DNA of 64,000 nt from Siniperca chuatsi. Lineage: Eukaryota; Chordata; Actinopteri; Centrarchiformes; Sinipercidae. The notes beneath the pieces are model-generated. The model had not been told where the DNA came from and made no database searches. It worked only from the letters and a program-made list of their open reading frames with translations. The translations under genes were made by a program, and so were the position numbers. The stretch is taken from positions 15,838,833 through 15,902,832 of the forward strand of contig NC_058045.1 of NCBI RefSeq assembly GCF_020085105.1. The letters are read 5' to 3'. Below, in pieces: positions 52,740 through 64,000 of the stretch. Every line of letters begins with the position of its first letter. Within the stretch, counting starts at the first letter, position 1.

Positions 52740-52890
52740 TACTGTTTTGGCATTTCGCCTTTATTAGATAGAGTACAGTAGAGAGGCAGACAGAAAATGT
52801 AGAGGCACGCACAAACACAGAGACAGACAGAGAGAGAGAGCGAGAGAGACAGACAGGGGTCCGTGGCTGGATTTGAACCTGGGACATCAC
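52740..52890. repeat. Dispersed repeat with (AG)n and tRNA-like box
   Basis: CATTTCGCCTTTATTAGATA, an AGACAGACAGAGAGAGAGAG tract and GGCTGGATTTGAACCTGGGA occur in a row. The last phrase resembles an inverted T-arm (GTTCAAATCC) of tRNA-derived sequences. A SINE-like repeat is plausible; this is not a functional tRNA because no cloverleaf can be drawn. Confidence 0.4.
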
Positions 52891-53399
52891 CTGGATGCAC
52901 AAACAAGAACTACTGTGATGGATTTCCTATAGCTCAAGAATGTTTCAGGTCTCTGATTTGAAAACCAGTGGCTGTCTGAAGGAAAACACATTTAACCATC
53001 TAAAAGCCTTTTTTTCGTTGAAAATCTTTCACCAATACTATAAACAATAAAGCACATGATATGTAGTGCTAAAACATGCAAAAGCAATTTGTCTTTTTAA
53101 GAAACAAAAGAAAAAGGGCGCACACTGTGGACATGGACTGCTGCTATTTGTTCCTCATGTGTTATTATTCATGCTTGATCAAATGTTGTATTTGAGTACC
53201 TATTTTTTATTATTTGTAATTAAACAGGAAATGGTAAAAGTAATCAAATAGTACCACAAACAGCAGCTGATTGTGAAATTATCTTTTTGTGTTTATTATG
53301 TACACATACAAAGGGCAAAATGGTGAGAAAGTATCAACATAAAAAAGAAACTTCACATTGTTTTGGTTTGTGAACACCAACAAAAATGTCAAAATACAA

Positions 53400-53405
53400 T
53401 TTATT
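53400..53405 (-). terminator. Candidate polyadenylation signal of polr3b
   Basis: AATAAA on the minus strand about 140 bases after the polr3b stop codon; another copy lies at 53292-53297. Either would give a short 3' untranslated region. Confidence 0.5.
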
Positions 53406-53545
53406 TTTTTAAAGCTTTAGCCTGTTTCTTTCTGCTCATTTACAACTCTAATATCTTTTACAAATGAATGTTTCAGACTTTGTAAATTATATCTCTAACT
53501 CTAAACCTTTCACTCACACAGACTGTGTTTCTGTCCCTGTCCTGG

Positions 53546-62450
<8,905 letters not shown>

Positions 62451-62539
62451 CTGGAGTCAAGAAAAGTGTGTTTCAGAAAAGATATAATCTAGATGACAAG
62501 TTATATAATAAGCAAAGCAAAATCTGTTCTTTTAATACA

Positions 62540-63012
62540 TACACACACACACCTATATCCACACACACACACACCTATATATATACACACACACACACCT
62601 ATATATACACACACACCTATATATACACACACACACACACACACATATATATACACACACACACACATACATACATATACATACATACACATACATATAT
62701 ACATACATACATACATACATATACATACATATATACATACATACATACATACATATACATACATACATACATATACACATATACATACACAAACATATAT
62801 ACACATATACATACATATACACATATACACATATACATACATATACACATATACATACACATACATATACACATATACATACACATACATATATACATAT
62901 ATACATACACATACATATATACATATATACATACACATACATATAAACATACATACATATACACATACATACATACATACATACACACATATATGTATAT
63001 ATATATATATGT
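62540..63012. repeat. Compound (CA)/(TA)/(CATA) microsatellite, about 470 bp
   Basis: CA runs pass into TA runs and then into long (ATAC)n and (ATACAC)n mixtures. The tract sits in a polr3b intron directly between the exon at 62352-62450 and the reverse transcriptase fragment. Long open frames on both strands here translate to Tyr/His/Thr or Val/Tyr/Cys repeats and are not genes. Confidence 0.95.
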
Positions 63013-64000
63013 ATGCCGCACACATGGATCACTGAATGCTTAAAGATGTACAACATCAACAGGACTCTGAGACACTTCATTGCGAACTCGATGAGGCTGT
63101 GGAAAACCACCCTTGAGGCCAATGGCAAGCCACTTGCACAAGTATCCATCAAATGTGGCATATACCAAGGAGATGCTCTGTCCCCACTGCTGTTCTGCAT
63201 AGGTCTGAATCCCCTCAGCCAAATAATCAACAAGACTGGCTATGGATACCGACTCAGGAACGGGGCCACCATCAGTCACCTCCTCTACATGGATGACATC
63301 AAGCTATACGCTAAGAGCGAGCGGGACATCGACTCACTGATCCACACCACCAGGATCTACAGCTCTGACATTGGGATGTCATTCGGGCTTGAGAAGTGCA
63401 GTCGAATGGTGACAAAGAGAGGGAAGGTAGTCCACACAGAAGGGGTCTCACTCCCAGAAGGAACAATAGCAGACATTGAGGATGGGTACAAGTACCTTGG
63501 AATACCACAGGCAAATGGCAACCTCGAGGAGGCAACAAGGAAGACGGCAACGGCCAAATACCTCCAACGTGTAAGGCAAGTCCTAAGAAGTCAGCTCAAT
63601 GGCAAGAACAAGGCCCAGGCAATAAACAGCTACGCCCTGCCAGTGATCAGATACCCTGCAGGAATAATAAGGTGGCCAAAGGAAGAGATACAGAACACAG
63701 ACGTTAAGGCGCCGAGCTCCTCACCATGCATGGAGGGTTCCATCCCAAATCCAGCACCCTGAGACTGTACGCTAGCCGTAAGGAAGGCGGCCGTGGACTA
63801 GTGAGTGTGAGAGCCACTATCCAGGATGAAACATCCAAGATCCACAAGTACATCCAAGATAAGGCCCCAACAGATGACGTGCTCAGGGAATGTCTCAGGC
63901 AATGGGGAACAGAGGAAGACGTGCTGGAGGAAGGACCATCATGGGAGGACAAACCCCTACACGGGATGTACCACCGGAACATAACTGAAGTGGCTGATAT
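63013..64000 (+). mobile_element. 5'-truncated non-LTR retrotransposon reverse transcriptase, antisense in a polr3b intron
   Basis: An open frame of 249 codons (63013-63762) encodes the second half of a reverse transcriptase. GIYQGDALSPLLFC (about 49-62) is the conserved QG..SP..F block, LLYMDDIKLYA (about 90-100) holds the catalytic YMDD, and YKYLGI marks the thumb. The frame changes near 63703-63715; downstream another plus-strand frame carries LLTMHGGFHPKSS and stays open to the window edge. The first residues ([10 protein letters not shown]) normally follow an upstream AYDS-type motif, so the copy begins abruptly at the microsatellite and lacks the palm aspartate in that motif. Such products are often labelled R2- or R4-like; the clade is not certain. 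It cannot be autonomous as it stands. Confidence 0.85.

Larger units (their letters stand above)
50115..53545. other. Intergenic region between polr3b (3' end) and rfx4 (5' end)
   Basis: The left part (about 50.1-51.5 kb) should contain the rfx4 promoter and 5' untranslated region. It is relatively G-rich on the plus strand (GAGAGGGGGAGAGGAGAGGG near 51040) and less repetitive than the rest. The middle holds a 30-base poly(A) run, a family B repeat and a tRNA-SINE-like repeat. The polr3b 3' untranslated region is at the right end. No further gene is seen. Confidence 0.6.

Noticed and set aside
52860..52890. tRNA-like T-arm motif
   Set aside because: Only the inverted box B-like phrase is present; no acceptor stem or anticodon arm can be paired, so it is treated as a SINE-like repeat.
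62540..63012. Possible CRISPR-like array because of regular repetition
   Set aside because: It is a simple-sequence tract with no distinct spacers, in a vertebrate intron.
63040..63982. Minus-strand open frames across the right edge
   Set aside because: They are antisense to the reverse transcriptase, whose plus-strand frame carries the YMDD motif.

Overview
The window looks like nuclear DNA of a ray-finned fish, most likely a percomorph teleost. Genes are split into many short exons with GT-AG introns. The DNA is AT-rich and carries many short transposon-like repeats, LINE fragments and microsatellites of kinds familiar from teleost genomes. The species cannot be named from the sequence. 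All exon models were built by hand from splice sites and reading phase. In all four genes every intron phase is consistent from exon to exon.

Layout, left to right. (1) 1-9.2 kb: no recognisable coding gene; a foldback element, two MITE families, a nested LINE tail inside a DNA element, and a possible 5' noncoding exon near 1.44-1.74 kb. (2) 9.19-13.44 kb, plus strand: a complete seven-exon sirtuin of 449 aa, closest to SIRT3 by motif. (3) 16.4-27.0 kb, minus strand: complete ric8b, ten coding exons, 540 aa. (4) 30.7-50.1 kb, minus strand: complete rfx4, eighteen coding exons, 736 aa, with the N-terminus of the brain-type isoform and one GC-AG intron. (5) 53.5-62.45 kb, minus strand: the last eleven coding exons (514 aa) of polr3b; the gene runs off the right edge. 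(6) 62.5-64 kb: a long CA/TA microsatellite abutting a 5'-truncated non-LTR reverse transcriptase inside a polr3b intron.

The most interesting feature is the sirtuin's position. polr3b-rfx4-ric8b is a block I know from vertebrates such as human 12q23, and the three genes keep the same order and relative orientation here. In human the SIRT3 gene lies tail to tail with the paralogue RIC8A on 11p15, not with RIC8B. Here a SIRT3-like gene lies tail to tail with ric8b. The simplest reading is that an ancestral RIC8-SIRT3 pair was duplicated with the early vertebrate genome duplications. This gene would then be the second SIRT3-type copy, lost in mammals (a lineage I recall being called SIRT3-like or SIRT3.2), and not SIRT3 itself. 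That assignment needs a tree.

The genes are not an operon and act separately: an NAD-dependent deacylase, a G-alpha chaperone, a neural/ciliary transcription factor, and the second-largest RNA polymerase III subunit. Their co-location looks like conserved synteny, possibly held together by regulatory DNA of rfx4 spread through neighbouring introns.
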